From Notospermus geniculatus (taxonomy: Eukaryota > Nemertea > Pilidiophora > Heteronemertea > Lineidae): DNA of 64,000 bases. Below, piece by piece: positions 1-11,513 of the stretch. The notes below the pieces were generated by a model, which was given only the letters and a program-made list of their open reading frames with translations, was not told the origin of the DNA and did not search any database. The position numbers were made by a program, and so were the translations under genes. Each line of letters begins with the position of its first letter. Position 1 is the stretch's first letter. Where the stretch lies: NCBI GenBank assembly GCA_002633025.1, contig NMRB01001301.1, positions 53,408-117,407 on the forward strand, in the 5' to 3' direction.

Positions 1-144
1 TGTTTTTCCACTGTCCATCTGGTACATTTGGTGCAGCTGTAGTTCAAAATGGCCAGGGCATTTCAAAGATATTTGACATTTTTAGAAAACAGGATTCTGA
101 AAATTTGGTGAGTGGACCAAGCCCTTAACATGGCTGATGTAACA

Positions 145-675
145 TTAGGGAGGTTGAGATCTTATCACAGATACTTACGTATACGGATCGAACTGATCTC
201 AACCTCCCTATTAGGGAGGTTTAGAAATCAAACGATAAACGTAAACTTTACGACAACGTTATTTTTCATACTACGCATTAACCAGATTTTCGAATAACGT
301 TGTCGTTAACGTTAACGTTTATTAGTGAGTTTAATAAACCATACGTTAACGCTAACGCTAACGCTAATTACGTCAAAATGACGTCACTCCCCGAAGAAAT
401 ACAACTGATTCATTCGATGTGACGTCAAAATGATGTCTATAACGTTAGCGTTAGCGTTAACGTATGGTTTCTTAAACTCACTATTGTCTGATTTATAAAC
501 CTCCCTAATAGGGAGGTTTATAAATCAGATAAGTTTAAGTTTTACGATAAACGTAAACTTTAATGACAACTTTATTTTTGTACCGAAAATGCAATGCAAA
601 ATCTGGTTAATGTGTAGTATGAAAAATAACGTTGTCGTAAAGTTTTGGTTTATCGTTTGATTTCGAAACCTCCCC
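145..675. mobile_element. Nest of GGGAGGTT-ended MITEs
   Basis: A 61-bp inverted repeat (148-208) stands beside a larger one (214-674) with arms of about 75 bp. Inside the larger one lie a hairpin with AGTGAG ends (324-482) and a 46-bp perfect hairpin (486-531). The GGGAGGTT ends recur at 41765 and 42432. Confidence 0.75.
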
Positions 676-1005
676 ATTGTCTCAAGCTGAGCGATCGGTA
701 ACCAAGTGCCAGCCCTTTGAAATGATCTGTTTGCCGACCACAACTTCAGCAGCGACAATGGTTGCAGTTTTTATGTATGTAATCCTCTATTTACAAGACC
801 AGTTTTTACCATTCCAGCGGCTCCAAGCCCAGAGAAAAAGCTGTGTCCATGACGTAAAGCGATCGAGAGGACACCGCGAGCCGAATCGGGCACCTTTCCC
901 CTCGCAGACGATTCTATCGTCAGGTACAGGAGTTGGAAGCAAATCTTTCTGGTAAGTTTATGACATTACACTCGCTTTCATTTGGTGCCGACTGCAATGA
1001 GGACC

Positions 1006-1373
1006 ATGGCGCACACGAGCGATTTTTTGAGCGATTTTCTAGGCGACTAGCCTTGCGACTATACAGGAGCGACTGAACATATTTTTAGTTTTTTTATTTT
1101 TTTTTGACTCGTTTGCAACAAATGCTTCACTGGGAGATCAGTGATGTCGACCTCAAAGGTAATTATCGCATGCGACCTAGTAGTCGCATCGGTAGTCGCC
1201 CCCATTTTAGTCGCTCGTGTGCGCCATGCTTTACCGATGGCACTCCGGAAACTCCGTGCGAACTAAGCATAAAACCCCAGGTTAAGCCTGCCGCACACTG
1301 GAGCTATCTGCTGAGCAAGCGGTCTCGACTGACTTTTTGCTCAACAGATAGCTCCAGTGTGCGACAGGCTTTA
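1006..1373. mobile_element. Two short inverted-repeat elements
   Basis: 1006-1231 has ATGGCGCACACGAGCGA arms. 1285-1370 is a hairpin ending AGCCTG and CAGGCT, flanked by TTA on both sides. 676-1005 between the nest and these holds nothing recognised. Confidence 0.65.
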
Positions 1374-1449
1374 GCCTGGATGAATGAGGACGTAGATCTA
1401 CACAAATGAAATGACCATGTCTTGTCAACAACGATAAGTCACCAAGGGT

Positions 1450-1528
1450 AAAGTATGATTCACCCTAACTTCAACATGGCAAAGTGCCAGGCCTGTGCAA
1501 TAGTTGAAGTTAGGGTGAATCATACTGT
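1450..1528. mobile_element. MITE with GATTCACCCTAACTTCAAC ends
   Basis: Compact 79-bp inverted repeat. Longer members of the family lie at 24533-24757 and 36233-36497, and a half element at 19080-19115. Confidence 0.65.
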
Positions 1529-1960
1529 AGTAGACCATAAGCCAGGAGGCCCGCCCATTATCATTCTGTTATCACAAAAACCGTCAAACTCAAAAATGTC
1601 CACTTCTTTTTCAGCTTACTGCCAAACCCTCCTGATCGGAACTGTCGTTTGCCGAACATTTCTTCGGACAGCTTCGGGACAATTCTGAGACCACGTGAAC
1701 GAAACGATCGCGTTTGTGTACCCTCGGAAATCACGTGATCGCCTCGGGACAATGTCGGACGGCTTCGGAGGTCATGTGACATTCAAACAAAATGGCCGCG
1801 ATGCCGAAAGGTCATCTTCGTGTTTGACATGTTTAGTCATCAAGGCATCGGAAATACGCTTAAGAACGGTGCTCAGATACATAATTCAGGAACGTGACCG
1901 ACTTTGAAATCGTGCCACGAACTATAGACTTTGTATCGTCTGCTTGGACTGCACGTTGCT
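1529..1960. other. Unannotated spacer
   Basis: Several CGATCG/CGTGA-rich words but no consistent inverted or tandem structure, and no coding exon seen. Confidence 0.4.
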
Positions 1961-1963
1961 AAG

Positions 1964-2192
1964 GACTATAGACAAGTTGCGAAATTAGCGGCCGCCATGT
2001 TTTTTATGGACTTTTTGACATTGCTTGGGTTTTTCAATGGGATTTTACACTGTCACAGGCGTTCAAAAAACGAAAGGTTAGCAAGTATAAGCAGCTAATA
2101 AAATACATTCGAATTATATTTGAAAAAGTTCGAAAATTCGGCCAATTCCACAAAAAAAATGGCGGCCGCTATTTTCGCAACCTGTCTATTCT
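1964..2192. mobile_element. MITE with GCGGCCGCCAT arms
   Basis: Inverted arms around GCGGCCGCCAT, ending in ATAGACA and TGTCTAT. AT-rich core. Confidence 0.65.
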
Positions 2193-2195
2193 TAC

Positions 2196-2510
2196 TGACG
2201 TGATTGCTGCTGAGGACTATTCCACTGTGATTGCTGCTGCATGCTATGAAGTAAGGACTATATATTCTCCTGTGATTGCTAAGAATGCTGAGGACTATTC
2301 CACTGTGATTGCTGCTGCATGCTATGAAGTAAGGACTACATGTATATATTCTCCTGTGATTGCTAAGAATGCTGAGGACTATTCCTCTGTGATTGCTGCT
2401 GCGTGCTATAAAGTAAGGACTATTCTCCTGTGATTGCTAAGGACTATATTATTTTTCTGTGATTGCTGCTAAGGACTAAATTCTACTGTGATTGCACAAA
2501 GGACTAGCCT
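2196..2510. repeat. Minisatellite, ~72-bp unit
   Basis: About four units built around GAGGACTATTCC and TGTGATTGCT, the last units shorter. It begins right at the end of the preceding MITE. Confidence 0.75.
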
Positions 2511-2691
2511 ATTCCAGTGTGACTGAGATTTCACGGATAAGTAGGCCTATGTTCCCCTGCCTGTTTCTCTCCTTTACTGTCCCTGGCATTTCTTCTTGGG
2601 CCGAATGAGGGCCAAGTTTTGGCAGAAAGTTCTTCAGAGAAGTAAAAAAGGATTTGACCACTTGCGAAAGTCGTCGGAAGGGGAAAACATT

Positions 2692-2826
2692 AGGGAGTTT
2701 TCGCAAACCCCCCGAAACGCCAACGCGAACGTCTATCCTTTTGTTCGGTGCTCTCTTCGTGGCATCGAACAATGGTTTTGGCGTTCGCGTTGGGGTTTCG
2801 GGGGCTTTGCGAAAACTCCCTATAGT
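2692..2826. mobile_element. MITE with GGGAGTTTTCGCAAA ends
   Basis: Inverted repeat of about 135 bp whose arms include CCCCGAAACGCCAACGCGAA. Diverged relatives lie in the duplicated block (about 53030-53135 and 62520-62640). Confidence 0.7.
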
Positions 2827-3120
2827 ATCCTCGCCCCAGGTCGAAATCGGTACCAGTCCTTTGAACTCATGTTGTCTAGTCTCGCGCAATCAGACTCGTC
2901 CACTGTGCAACTGCCCGTCAGGTCATGTGACCGTTAGAGACGGGTAACAGTCTAAAATCTGTGGATCATGATTGGTGTAGAAACCAGGAGACACTTTATT
3001 GTGAAAACTTATTGTATAGGTCATTCTCTATTTAATGTTTAGATATTCACGGTAATAAAGAGTGGTAAGTTTTCTTAAAAATAATCCATGTCTTTTCTAA
3101 TCGTTTGTCATCGTGAGCCC

Positions 3121-3425
3121 TCTCACGATGGAGGCGCTAGATTGGTTCCAGATCTCACCGCTAGGGCTAATATCACATTAGCGGACGCGGTGAGATCGGC
3201 TTTGTGGAGAGAAGTCAATTGGACAATAGACTGGTTCGAGATCTCACCGCCAGGGCTTAAAGTGATAAGCCCTGGTGAGATCGGAACCTATCTAATTTGG
3301 CCAATCGAATCATCCTGAGAACATCAGGGGTTAGCGTTCTTACCCCTCGCTCCCTTCGTCACCGCATGTTTGTGTGCGGTGACGAAGGGAGCGAGCGCTA
3401 AGAACCTCGGATAATCTCAGGATGA
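3121..3425. mobile_element. Two hairpin families side by side
   Basis: 3121-3300 contains inverted copies of GATCTCACCGC and CAGGGCTTA. 3310-3425 is an inverted repeat with ends ATCCTGAGAACATCAGG. The second family recurs at 43209-43301 in the receptor gene; the first resembles 6395-6460 and 49670-49700. Confidence 0.65.
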
Positions 3426-3857
3426 ATCGAGGAGGATGAACATCATTGGAGATTGCGATCTGCGAAATAGTGCCGTCTGATTGGATGCGCGCCATATGCA
3501 GATTGTCAAGGACGTCAAAGTGACAAGTTGACTGATCATCTTCAGAGTCCAGCGTCCGCGAGGATGAAGGTGGAAGGATTCAAAAAGAACCGGAAAGTGG
3601 ATCGAACTTGGAAGCAAAACGCGCTTTCAATATCAACGTTCCGAAGTTGGCGAAATGAGTTTGTTGGAAGTGATCGACCTGACGGGTTGATCGGTAGAGT
3701 TCGTGAGTCTGAGGTCGACCGAAAATTGAAAAATTTCAGAGGCGAGATCATCCGATCGGAAGGCCTGAGTCAACCCCTTGATGATTTTAATGGCATTTTT
3801 TAGGTAAAAATTTACGTGGGAGACTATAAGAGGAACATCCATACCTATACCAGTGTG

Positions 3858-4026
3858 AAGCCCTCGGTGGCTCAGTGGTAAGGTGCTGGGCTACCAAGTG
3901 AGAGGGCTGGAGGGTGAGAGGTTCGAACCCTACAGGAGAACAGACTTTTTGCTGTTTTTCGCCTTTTTGAGCGTCCGTGTGCTGGGTGGTCCCCTGAAGC
4001 GTTCCTGGAGGGCTCCCAGCCCTTTT
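3858..4026 (+). mobile_element. tRNA-derived SINE
   Basis: Starts with a tRNA-like head: A box TGGCTCAGTGGTAAGG near 3870 and B box GGTTCGAACCC near 3920. A short unrelated body follows, ending in TTTTT. No anticodon arm good enough to call a functional tRNA. Confidence 0.65.
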
Positions 4027-4190
4027 TAGTTCCATGCTCGCCCGCTAGGGCGCTGTTCAAAATCCTTTTTCACCCCGGGTGGGCCGTTTGTAGTTCCTCA
4101 TTCGCCCGCTAGGGGCGCTGTTCGTGATTCGGATTTTACCCCGGGTAGGCCGTTCGTAGTTCCGAATTCGGCCACTAGGGGGCACTGACG
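4027..4190. repeat. Short tandem repeat next to the SINE
   Basis: Three units of about 60 bp sharing CGCCCGCTAGGG and CCCGGGT. Confidence 0.6.
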
Positions 4191-4928
4191 CATTCCATAA
4201 CTGGGACACCCTGTAGAGACCAGATAATGTTTCTAGCCTCCACAGGGTGTCACAGAGATGTGCGCTGCGTCAGTGCACGGAGGAATTATATTGACAGTAT
4301 AATTCCTCCATGGACAATAAGAAAGAGAGCTTTTCGGTTTATACTAGGATTTATTCGAACATAAAAAAGTGATTTACAAGAGATTCTTACCGTGATACAA
4401 AGTATTCGTTTGGCCAGAACAAACGGGTAATTCTTAGAGCTGACACAAAACGTAGCCTAAGTTTCATTTAGGCCTACTAAGTCCATGACTAACCGTTTCT
4501 AGATGTACATCTCCTTTCTCCGATCTGGGATGTTGTCACTTTGCTTGTGAAATCTCGCCTACAACAACAATTATTCCACAGACAAACGAAAATGCTAAAA
4601 GGGATTGTTCGTTTTCGTGAACTGAGGAATCTGAGTTGTGATCCTCGAGAAAATGGACAAACGCTATGAAACTGAAACTTGAATCTGTTCAGTTGTAAAG
4701 GTTGAGGAGTGTTGTTAGGGTAGTCATGGACTTGACATATATCATTCCGACGCTGCCGATCTGGGATATATAGGCCTAAACTCGTTCCGAATAGGAGAAA
4801 ACACAAGAACTAATGTAAATGTAAGTATACTTATCTTTGCTCCACAACATTTATTTGGCCCAACAGAGAAGGAATTTTTCTTGCGACATGCATTGCCAAG
4901 CTGGTCAAGTCAGAGTCCAGACTATATA

Positions 4929-5130
4929 TGTGACCCGGCACAACAAAATGAGTCGGAATGCGCACATAAGAAGACCCAACATGTCCAAGGTGACACAAAC
5001 GGTTCGCTGATTTCAGGATTGTCTGCCCATTGTGAAATTTAACTTGGTCGATTTCTGTGGTTGCTGTCTGGTTCCACCTTCGGTCTTCTTCTGTGCGACT
5101 TCCGACTCATTTTGCTGTGCCGGGTCACAT
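4929..5130. mobile_element. MITE with ATGTGACCC ends
   Basis: About 200 bp, arms ATGTGACCCGGCAC. Other members of this terminal type: 12688-12895 and 20712-21041. Confidence 0.7.
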
Positions 5131-5214
5131 AATAATAATAGTTCGTCACAGTTTCAGTCACTATGGACGACGAGGTCCCGAAAGTTCCGAGCACTTAAGA
5201 CGAAAAGTGTCACG

Positions 5215-5470
5215 AATTAGCCTACGTGAAGAAACGTTCCGATTGACGAGTACGACGAGACGAACAGCAGCAATACAATGATCACGTGAAGAAACGTTCC
5301 GATTGACGAGTACGTGCGAAGCGAACAGCAGCAACGATCACGTGAAGAAAAGTTTGGATTGACGAGTGCGAGTTCGAACAGCAGCAACGATCACGTGAGG
5401 AAACGTTCCGATTGACGAGAACACGAGACGAACAGCAGCATCGAACACTTGAAGAACCGTTCCAGCTGAT
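5215..5470. repeat. Minisatellite, ~60-bp unit
   Basis: Four to five units with CACGTGAAGAAACGTTCC and GAACAGCAGCA. Confidence 0.75.
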
Positions 5471-5479
5471 GATTTACGA

Positions 5480-5930
5480 GTGTAGCAGATAACGACTGTT
5501 TCCATCCACTGTCATCCGCAACACCACCTGCAATGCAAGACAGATCTCAGATTAAATAAGTATTAAAAACGAAAAAAATGAGAAAAAATTTGAAAATAAA
5601 TTACATGTATAAATAAAAAGTAAATAAAAAAATAAAGTTTTGAAAAATAAAAAAAGTGTCTCGTAAAAGGTCCATCAAAGTCAAACATCGTCATCATCAG
5701 ACTATCGAGTACGTATTTGTCTTAAAAATTTGGATGAATAATGTTGACAAAATAATTCAGAGCGCCCACAAAAGCAGAAAAAATCGAAATAAACGAAGAA
5801 ATCTGAGCAAAGTACTTCGTCTGTAAGTCCATGAAGTCTCGGAAGACAATCCAGCATGGCGGATGAGATCTCGCGAAGGTTTCAACAGCGAAGAAAAACT
5901 AAAATTGAAAGTACGTAAGGCAAAGCAGGG
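5480..5930. other. AT-rich spacer
   Basis: Adenine-rich (5555-5660) and low in complexity; no gene or element recognised. Confidence 0.4.
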
Positions 5931-5933
5931 TAA

Positions 5934-6092
5934 AGCCTAGTTTATACTTCGACGCAAGACCATCGGCGTCCGACGCACGATCAAAATCTGTCATGTCTGT
6001 ACGCCGACATAAGCCTACTTCATTAGGTCGGCGTCCAGATTTTGATCGTGCGTCGGACGCCGATGGTCGTGCGTCGAAGTATAAACTAGGCT
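5934..6092. mobile_element. MITE flanked by TAA
   Basis: Arms of about 60 bp ending AGCCTAGTTTATACTTCGAC, flanked by TAA at 5931-5933 and 6093-6095. The 3-bp TWA target fits PIF/Harbinger-type elements. Confidence 0.75.
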
Positions 6093-6577
6093 TAAGTGTG
6101 CCGAGTCCACTCCTTTTCTCAAGAAATTGTATGGTTGTAACGTTCAAGCATGCCGCCATCATGGCGGCCGAGATATCGTAAGATCTCGCGGGATCTCGTG
6201 GTGTTTGGCATGTCGCAAGCGCCGCCAACTGGCAGTCTCATTGGTCTATTGGTTGCCAATCTCACCGCTGGGGCTTATTCTTTGGTCGGTGTGACCTGCC
6301 GTTCCATCACGTGATCTACCGAACGTTGCCGAAACGCAACCGATTCAACCAATCAGCGCGTTTCTTGCGGCTGCTTCTTGCCCGACCACGTGATGATGGA
6401 CGGCAGGCGAGATCAGTCTCAACCCTAGCGGCGAGATTTGGAACCAGTCTCCCTCACTGACAGATCGAGGTCCCGTCGTCAGAAAATGTATGACGTCATG
6501 GCCTGGACAAGACCTGAACATGAGACTTAGCTCATCATTGGACCCGCCCATACCCAATAAAAATAAACTCCACTTAC

Positions 6578-6685
6578 AATGTCTATGAACAGTATCCTCC
6601 TTTTTCCCGTGAATTTGTAACCTGCTTTAATTGAGAAAATCCTTCGGCAACACTGACAGAAATCCGACGGCGACGCCATATCCAT
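6578..6685 (-). CDS. Candidate first coding exon with a Cys-rich motif
   Basis: ATG opens 36 codons, MDMASPSDFCQCCRRIF then KFTGKRRILF, ending at a perfect gtaagt donor, phase 0. The C-x-C-C spacing with a basic run recalls ZAD-like N-termini of uncharacterised invertebrate proteins, but this is a guess from memory. Later exons were not found in 1-6577, so it would run off the left edge or be a relic. The exon-like array upstream could be its 5' leader. Confidence 0.35.
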
Positions 6686-6952
6686 TTCGAAAGCTCATTG
6701 CACACTGAGCATGTAAGTATTAAGGAAATCCTTTGGATTGCCGTAGTCTCCCGAAAGAATCCACACGAAGAATGCTTGATGATCAGCATCTTACAGACCA
6801 AGTTGCGATGCAGGACGTCTGCAGCTTGACATCAACAAGTGACGGTCATCCCCTTTTCGTGGCTGGAAAACAAAATTGTACATTCATTGTGGAGTTGTTG
6901 GAAGCCTTCCTGGACCTCCGAAAGTCAGAAAACACAAAGAAACTATACTTAC

Positions 6953-8367
6953 CGTTGGTTGATGCTCTTCCCGGATGCTGTTTTGCAGTTCGCAACTTCG
7001 TAAAACAGCGCCTTCAAGGACAGTTCCGCCGCTTTCACGTCGGCCTTCCGTCCCAGAGAGAATCGAAACCATATTCTGGAATAAAAGAACAGAGAATGAC
7101 CGTGTGCCAGGTTTTTTCGGGTCGTCTGTTCAAACAAGGCCAGGTGGAAGCACTTACCATTGATCAGATTCGGTCGGGAATTTGGCGACATGGCAAACTG
7201 GCAAACAGCACTGTTGGACTCAAATGAACGGCGTTTACTTCCACGGAGAACGGCGGCCATATTCTGAAAGAAAAGAGGAAAGGAGGTAGAGACAATGCTT
7301 ATGATGTCCTTTGGGTCATCTGTTGAAACAAGATAAGATGCAACTTACCATTAGTCAGATTTTTGGACATTATAGTTGGCTACATGGCAGACAGCACCTT
7401 TGAACAGACTCACGCTAAACCGGACGTCATTCAGTCACAGCACGAAGAACCTCAGCTATATTCTGTAAGAAAGGAGATCAGATAGAATGACTCCGTAAAT
7501 TTTGTTTGGGTCTTCATTCTGTGCAAACAGGCCCAGCATGAGCTACTTACCATCACAAGTCGGAATCTGGTCAGAATTTGGCGACATGGTCAGTTTTCTT
7601 ATTGGACAGCACCTTCGAACACTTTCACTTGCAAACGGACGTCATTCAGTCACAGCCAGAAGAACCTCCGCCATATTCTGTAAGAAAGGAGATCAGATGG
7701 AATGACTCTGTAAATTTTGTTTGGGTCTTCTGTGCAAACAGACCCAGCTTGAGCTACTTACCATCAGTCAAAATCTGGTCAGAGGTTGGTTACATGGCAG
7801 ATGGCAGACAGCACCTTTCAACAATGAATCGCTCTTGCAAAAGGACGTCACTGAGTTAAAGCCAGAACCTCGGCCATATTCTGAAAGAAAGGAGATCAGA
7901 TGGAATGACACTGTAAATTTTTGGGGTCTTCTGTGCAAACACGCCCAGCAAGTTACTTACCATCAGCCAGAATCTGAGTGGTGACATGCAGAAAAGCATC
8001 TTCGGGCAGTTTCAATTCACCTGCCGTCATTCAGTCACAGCCTGAAGAACCTCCGCGATGTTCTGAAAGAAAGGAGATCAGATGGAATGCCTCTGTAATT
8101 TTTTTTTGGGGGGGGGGTCTTCTGTGCAAACAGGCCCAGCATGAACTACTTACCATAGACATGATCAGTCAAAATCTGGTCAGAAGTTGGACAGTTTCCT
8201 TCGGACATTTTCGCTTGCAAAAGTACGTCATGCTGTCCCAGTCTTAAGAACCTCAGCCATGATCTGAAAAAAAGGAGGAGATAAGATGGAATGACCCTGT
8301 GTAGAATTTGTATCTTCTTTGCAAACAGGCCCATCCTGTAGGCCTACCAGGAAGTCAATCACCTACC
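6953..8367 (-). repeat. Array of ~200-bp exon-like units (eight)
   Basis: Each unit on the minus strand shows a pyrimidine tract with CAG, a 100-127 nt exon-like body usually opening AATATGGC, and a GTAAGT donor. Bodies: 8154-8263, 7961-8062, 7762-7880, 7551-7677, 7349-7462, 7158-7263, 6953-7075; the eighth is the end of 8367-8476. Donor spacing is 191-213 bp. Most bodies hit a stop early in all frames (often after MAEVL and a few codons), so they look like UTR or non-coding exons. Only 6953-7075 and 7158-7263 have long open frames. Confidence 0.7.
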
Positions 8368-8476
8368 GTAGAGAATACCGCAGTCATAATCTGGAAGACA
8401 GGGTCTAAGAAAGAATGAATGTGTTTGATCTGTTCGCCGACATCCGTTTCGTAAAATGGCGTGTCTTCCGGGAAGA
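8367..8476 (-). CDS. Candidate second exon, joined to the exon-like array
   Basis: Continues 8607 in frame for 37 residues (FPEDTPFYETDVGEQIKHI and onward) to donor gtaggt, phase 0. Its last 24 bases match the start of the repeated units downstream, so it may be the parent exon. With the next unit the frame ends after 11 codons, giving a protein of about 71 aa. Confidence 0.33.
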
Positions 8477-8606
8477 CTTCCCAAGAAAAAACCCAAAGAT
8501 TTACTCCTAAAACGCCTGATATGAGACACACACTAACCCTCCATCTCTCAGGGTGTAGCAGGGATGATTTGGGATCTAAATTTCCTATTTCTAATTTGTT
8601 TCTTAC

Positions 8607-8676
8607 CTCGAAGTGGACATATTTCCAAGAAAATGTCGGAGCAAGTGAAATCCGCTTCTTCAAACGTGGCCGCCAT
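8607..8676 (-). CDS. Candidate first coding exon, unknown protein
   Basis: ATG in good context (gtcATGG) opens 23 codons, MAATFEEADFTCSDIFLEI and on to PLR, then donor gtaaga, phase 1. It joins in frame to 8476-8367. The family is not recognised. Support is only the splice pattern and the protein-like composition. Confidence 0.4.
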
Positions 8677-8875
8677 GACGGTTCTTCACGCCCGTGGCCG
8701 ATCGAGTGTGAACCCCGTCGCGCAAGCGCATTTGAAAGACAAAGGGTCCCAAGAATGTCCCGGATGAATGTAGGCCTATTGAATTCCAAGGTCAACCGCA
8801 TCGACCACTGGACTTGGAGATCGGCCGGGAGCAACGGATCGGGTCGTATACGGACCAAGTGTGTCACCGCCTTTA

Positions 8876-9314
8876 GGCTGGGTTTACATTGAGGCACACG
8901 CGACACGAACACGGAGACGAACAAAGGTTTCATGGTGATGAATCCTTTGTGAAGCCATTGTTCGCCTGCGTGTCCGTGTCGCGTGTACCTCGATGTAAAC
9001 CCAGCCTTATGCCCGTTGTACACGGTAGGATTTTTTTGTACTAAAAATTATAAATGAGGCTCATGAGGGGTGATTTCGGTCATAGGCTACCGATTGCATT
9101 GCTGAAAGGCATTGTGAACACCCATTTAGGCCCCATTTATAATTTTTAGTACAAGAAAATCCTAACGTGTACAACGGGCATTAGGGCTGGTTCATACTCC
9201 GTCCGGATTTTACGCCTACTATGATCAATTTCAATGTGTGTGCACATTCACGCCTTGGAAACCTGCGATCAATTTCATGCGCTTGACGTTCCGCGGGCAA
9301 GTATGAACCAGCCC
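8876..9314. mobile_element. Three different MITEs in a row, separated by TTA
   Basis: 8876-9006 (ends GGCTGGGTTTACAT), 9010-9180 (ends TGCCCGTTGTACACG) and 9184-9314 (ends GGGCTGGTTCATAC). Single TTA triplets stand at 8873, 9007, 9181 and 9315. Confidence 0.85.
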
Positions 9315-9399
9315 TTATTTTGGAGAGTTATTTTTAGCGGAAAAAGCTATTGAAATCTGGCTGTCACCAGTAGAATGTGACGTAATCATCATTAACAAG

Positions 9400-9720
9400 T
9401 CTGGCAGTGGATGAACGTACACAGTGCACTCATACATGTACCTCGTTGTACAGGTCCGAATCCAATACAACGGTTCTGCGGGCATCATGTTTATTTCTTT
9501 CGAGACGGCGAAAACGACTTTCGTTCACCACACAATCAATCCTATTATCAACCTCTACAAAAACCGCTGGGCAACAATCTAGCCGTCACCATCCCGGTGT
9601 AACGTTTCTCAGTGTGGCCCCTGTACCAGTGTGACAATACAATAGATTGACGGAATAAGCGGCGACTTGACAATGAGCGACACACAGAGAAACAGTGAGT
9701 CTGTTCCCCAGTGTGTTCCG
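9400..9720. mobile_element. Diverged element with the GACGGAATAAG core
   Basis: Shares the core GATTGACGGAATAAG (reverse orientation) with 41400-41560, 53790-53830 and 63300-63340. Ends not clear. Confidence 0.4.
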
Positions 9721-9721
9721 A

Positions 9722-9965
9722 ACAATTCTGTGGCCCCATGCATGAACAGGATAACCCACATTTGGTGAAATTGACAAAATCGGCCCCTGCACATTATACT
9801 CTTTCTTATACGCGGTTGTCTTCCAAGGTATGAATTTGTGGGTTATCCACAAATTCATACCTTGGAAGATGGTTGCGTATGGGAAAGAGTATAATGTGCA
9901 GGGGCCGATTTTGTCAATTTCACCAAATGTGGGTTGTCCTGTTCATGCATGGGGCCACAGAATTG
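9722..9965. mobile_element. Long hairpin element
   Basis: Arms of over 100 bp, from TTCTGTGGCCCC to the mirror GGGGCCACAGAA, with a small inner palindrome around GGGTTATCCAC. Confidence 0.75.
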
Positions 9966-10171
9966 GAATCACACTAAAAACTGGCCACACCGTAAAACGT
10001 TAGACCTGTCAAAAGCGGGTGATCCACTGTTGCAATTTGGGCTGGAGACGGGGTTGTGTTCCTTTACGATCATCTTATAAGGACTTCCGATTGCCATATG
10101 ACACCAACGGCGGTTCTTCTCTATACCAATATTGGGACCTACGTTGGTATCCTTAATAGAGAGGTGTCCTC

Positions 10172-10265
10172 CTGGCCGCATCCTCCCAGAGCAGGGTTTT
10201 TACCACGCTCCACTTCATCCACTGAAGAGGAGCGAGGCCAAAACCCTGATGTGGGAGGATGCCTG
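10172..10265. repeat. Inverted repeat
   Basis: Arms GCATCCTCCCA and GCAGGGTTTT mirrored as AAAACCCTG and TGGGAGGATGC. A further small hairpin of CCCCCGACTT lies at 10462-10488. Confidence 0.6.
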
Positions 10266-10861
10266 GCCGAGGCACACACTATTGGATGTTCTACGTACGT
10301 ATTATTCAAAGGATGGCCCGTCGGCGCTGGTCATCGAAAGGAACCGTCCCCTCATACAGACCAACCCTCACGAAAAAATTCAGGTTGATTGGTCAAAGCG
10401 TTCACAAGCTAATTGACGGAAACCAAAGGTTAACGGACGCCGACGCACGCGCCACGGCATGCCCCCGACTTTGTCGGAAGTCGGGGGCACAAAAAACAAA
10501 ATAAAGCCAACAACAATGTGTTCAAAACACGTGTGGAAAAATAATGACATGTTCAAAACACAAAGTGAAAAAACAACAATGATTCAGTACACTTGAAAAC
10601 GGCCTTCTTTTCAATATTGCATGTTTTATTTCAACAAAGTCTGATGCCTGCCGAACACACGGTCAAATTTTTCATACAATTTTTAGAAAATTCTAAGTCA
10701 GGATGTACAGGTCAGTCTTTATAGAGCATGCATGCACAGAAAAGTGGATGAAAAAATTTGACCGTGTATGGCGGGCTACAAAATGTAAAATACAATTTTC
10801 AATATTTACATGCAGTTTTTGTTCACGCACGGCATATCCTCACTTTTAATACCACACAAAA

Positions 10862-11122
10862 GTTAAAGCCTCACAGTATTGAATTTTACGACATTTTCAA
10901 AGTGTTAGGACTGTGCAGGTGGAAGTCTCATAGCCTCATGATGGTCCCCAAAATGCTTGCTTGATACGTACTTCAAAGAATCAAGACCTAGTTTTCAGCA
11001 CACATCGAAAAAACTGCAGGCAGAGCTCTAGTGCATTCAGATAGAGTATAGTACATTTTACACTACATTAACGTCGGAGGACGTAAGCACTTTCTGAATT
11101 CAATACAGTGAGGCTTTAAAAA
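10862..11122. mobile_element. MITE, same family as 21497-21773
   Basis: Ends TTAAAGCCTCACAGTATTG and its mirror. The copy at 21497-21773 is in the opposite orientation and shares the internal words ACTGCAGGCAGAGCTC and AGTACATTTTACAC. Confidence 0.7.
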
Positions 11123-11344
11123 AATTCAAACTCAAAAATGGTCATGTACAGTGTCTGCCGGGGGGGGGGGGGGTAGGGGGATATCCCCCTTAGAAAGTCA
11201 AATTTGTGTTTTTGACCAAGAATCTGTCAAATTTTCTCTTTATCACCCCCTGAAAAAAATCCCTGGCAGAAACACTGATGTATGTACACTACTTCCTTTA
11301 ATAATGGGGTTTTCAAGCACAGGTTGTTCGTTTGGCTCTTGCTT

Positions 11345-11376
11345 GGAGGAATTATACTATCAGTATAATTCCTCCA
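11345..11376. repeat. Small perfect palindrome
   Basis: GGAGGAATTATACT mirrored with a 3-4 bp centre; a near twin sits at 4279-4309. Confidence 0.6.
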
Positions 11377-11513
11377 AGGCTCTAGTTTCCGTCCCTACAG
11401 AAGAATTCAGTTGGACTGGCTCCTGTCTCTGGTGAGTGCCACGGGTGTGGAGGCAGCAGAGACGGGAACCACTCCCCTAAGTACCCGCCAGTCAACTGAC
11501 TAGGCTTAGAGCA

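Noticed and set aside
3860-3932. Functional tRNA gene
   Set aside because: A and B boxes are present but the arms pair poorly and a SINE body follows; the same applies to 23380-23640, 26540-26608, 29492-29565 and 40895-40985.
6733-7227. 164-codon plus-strand frame
   Set aside because: Runs antisense across the exon-like array, whose splice signals are on the minus strand.
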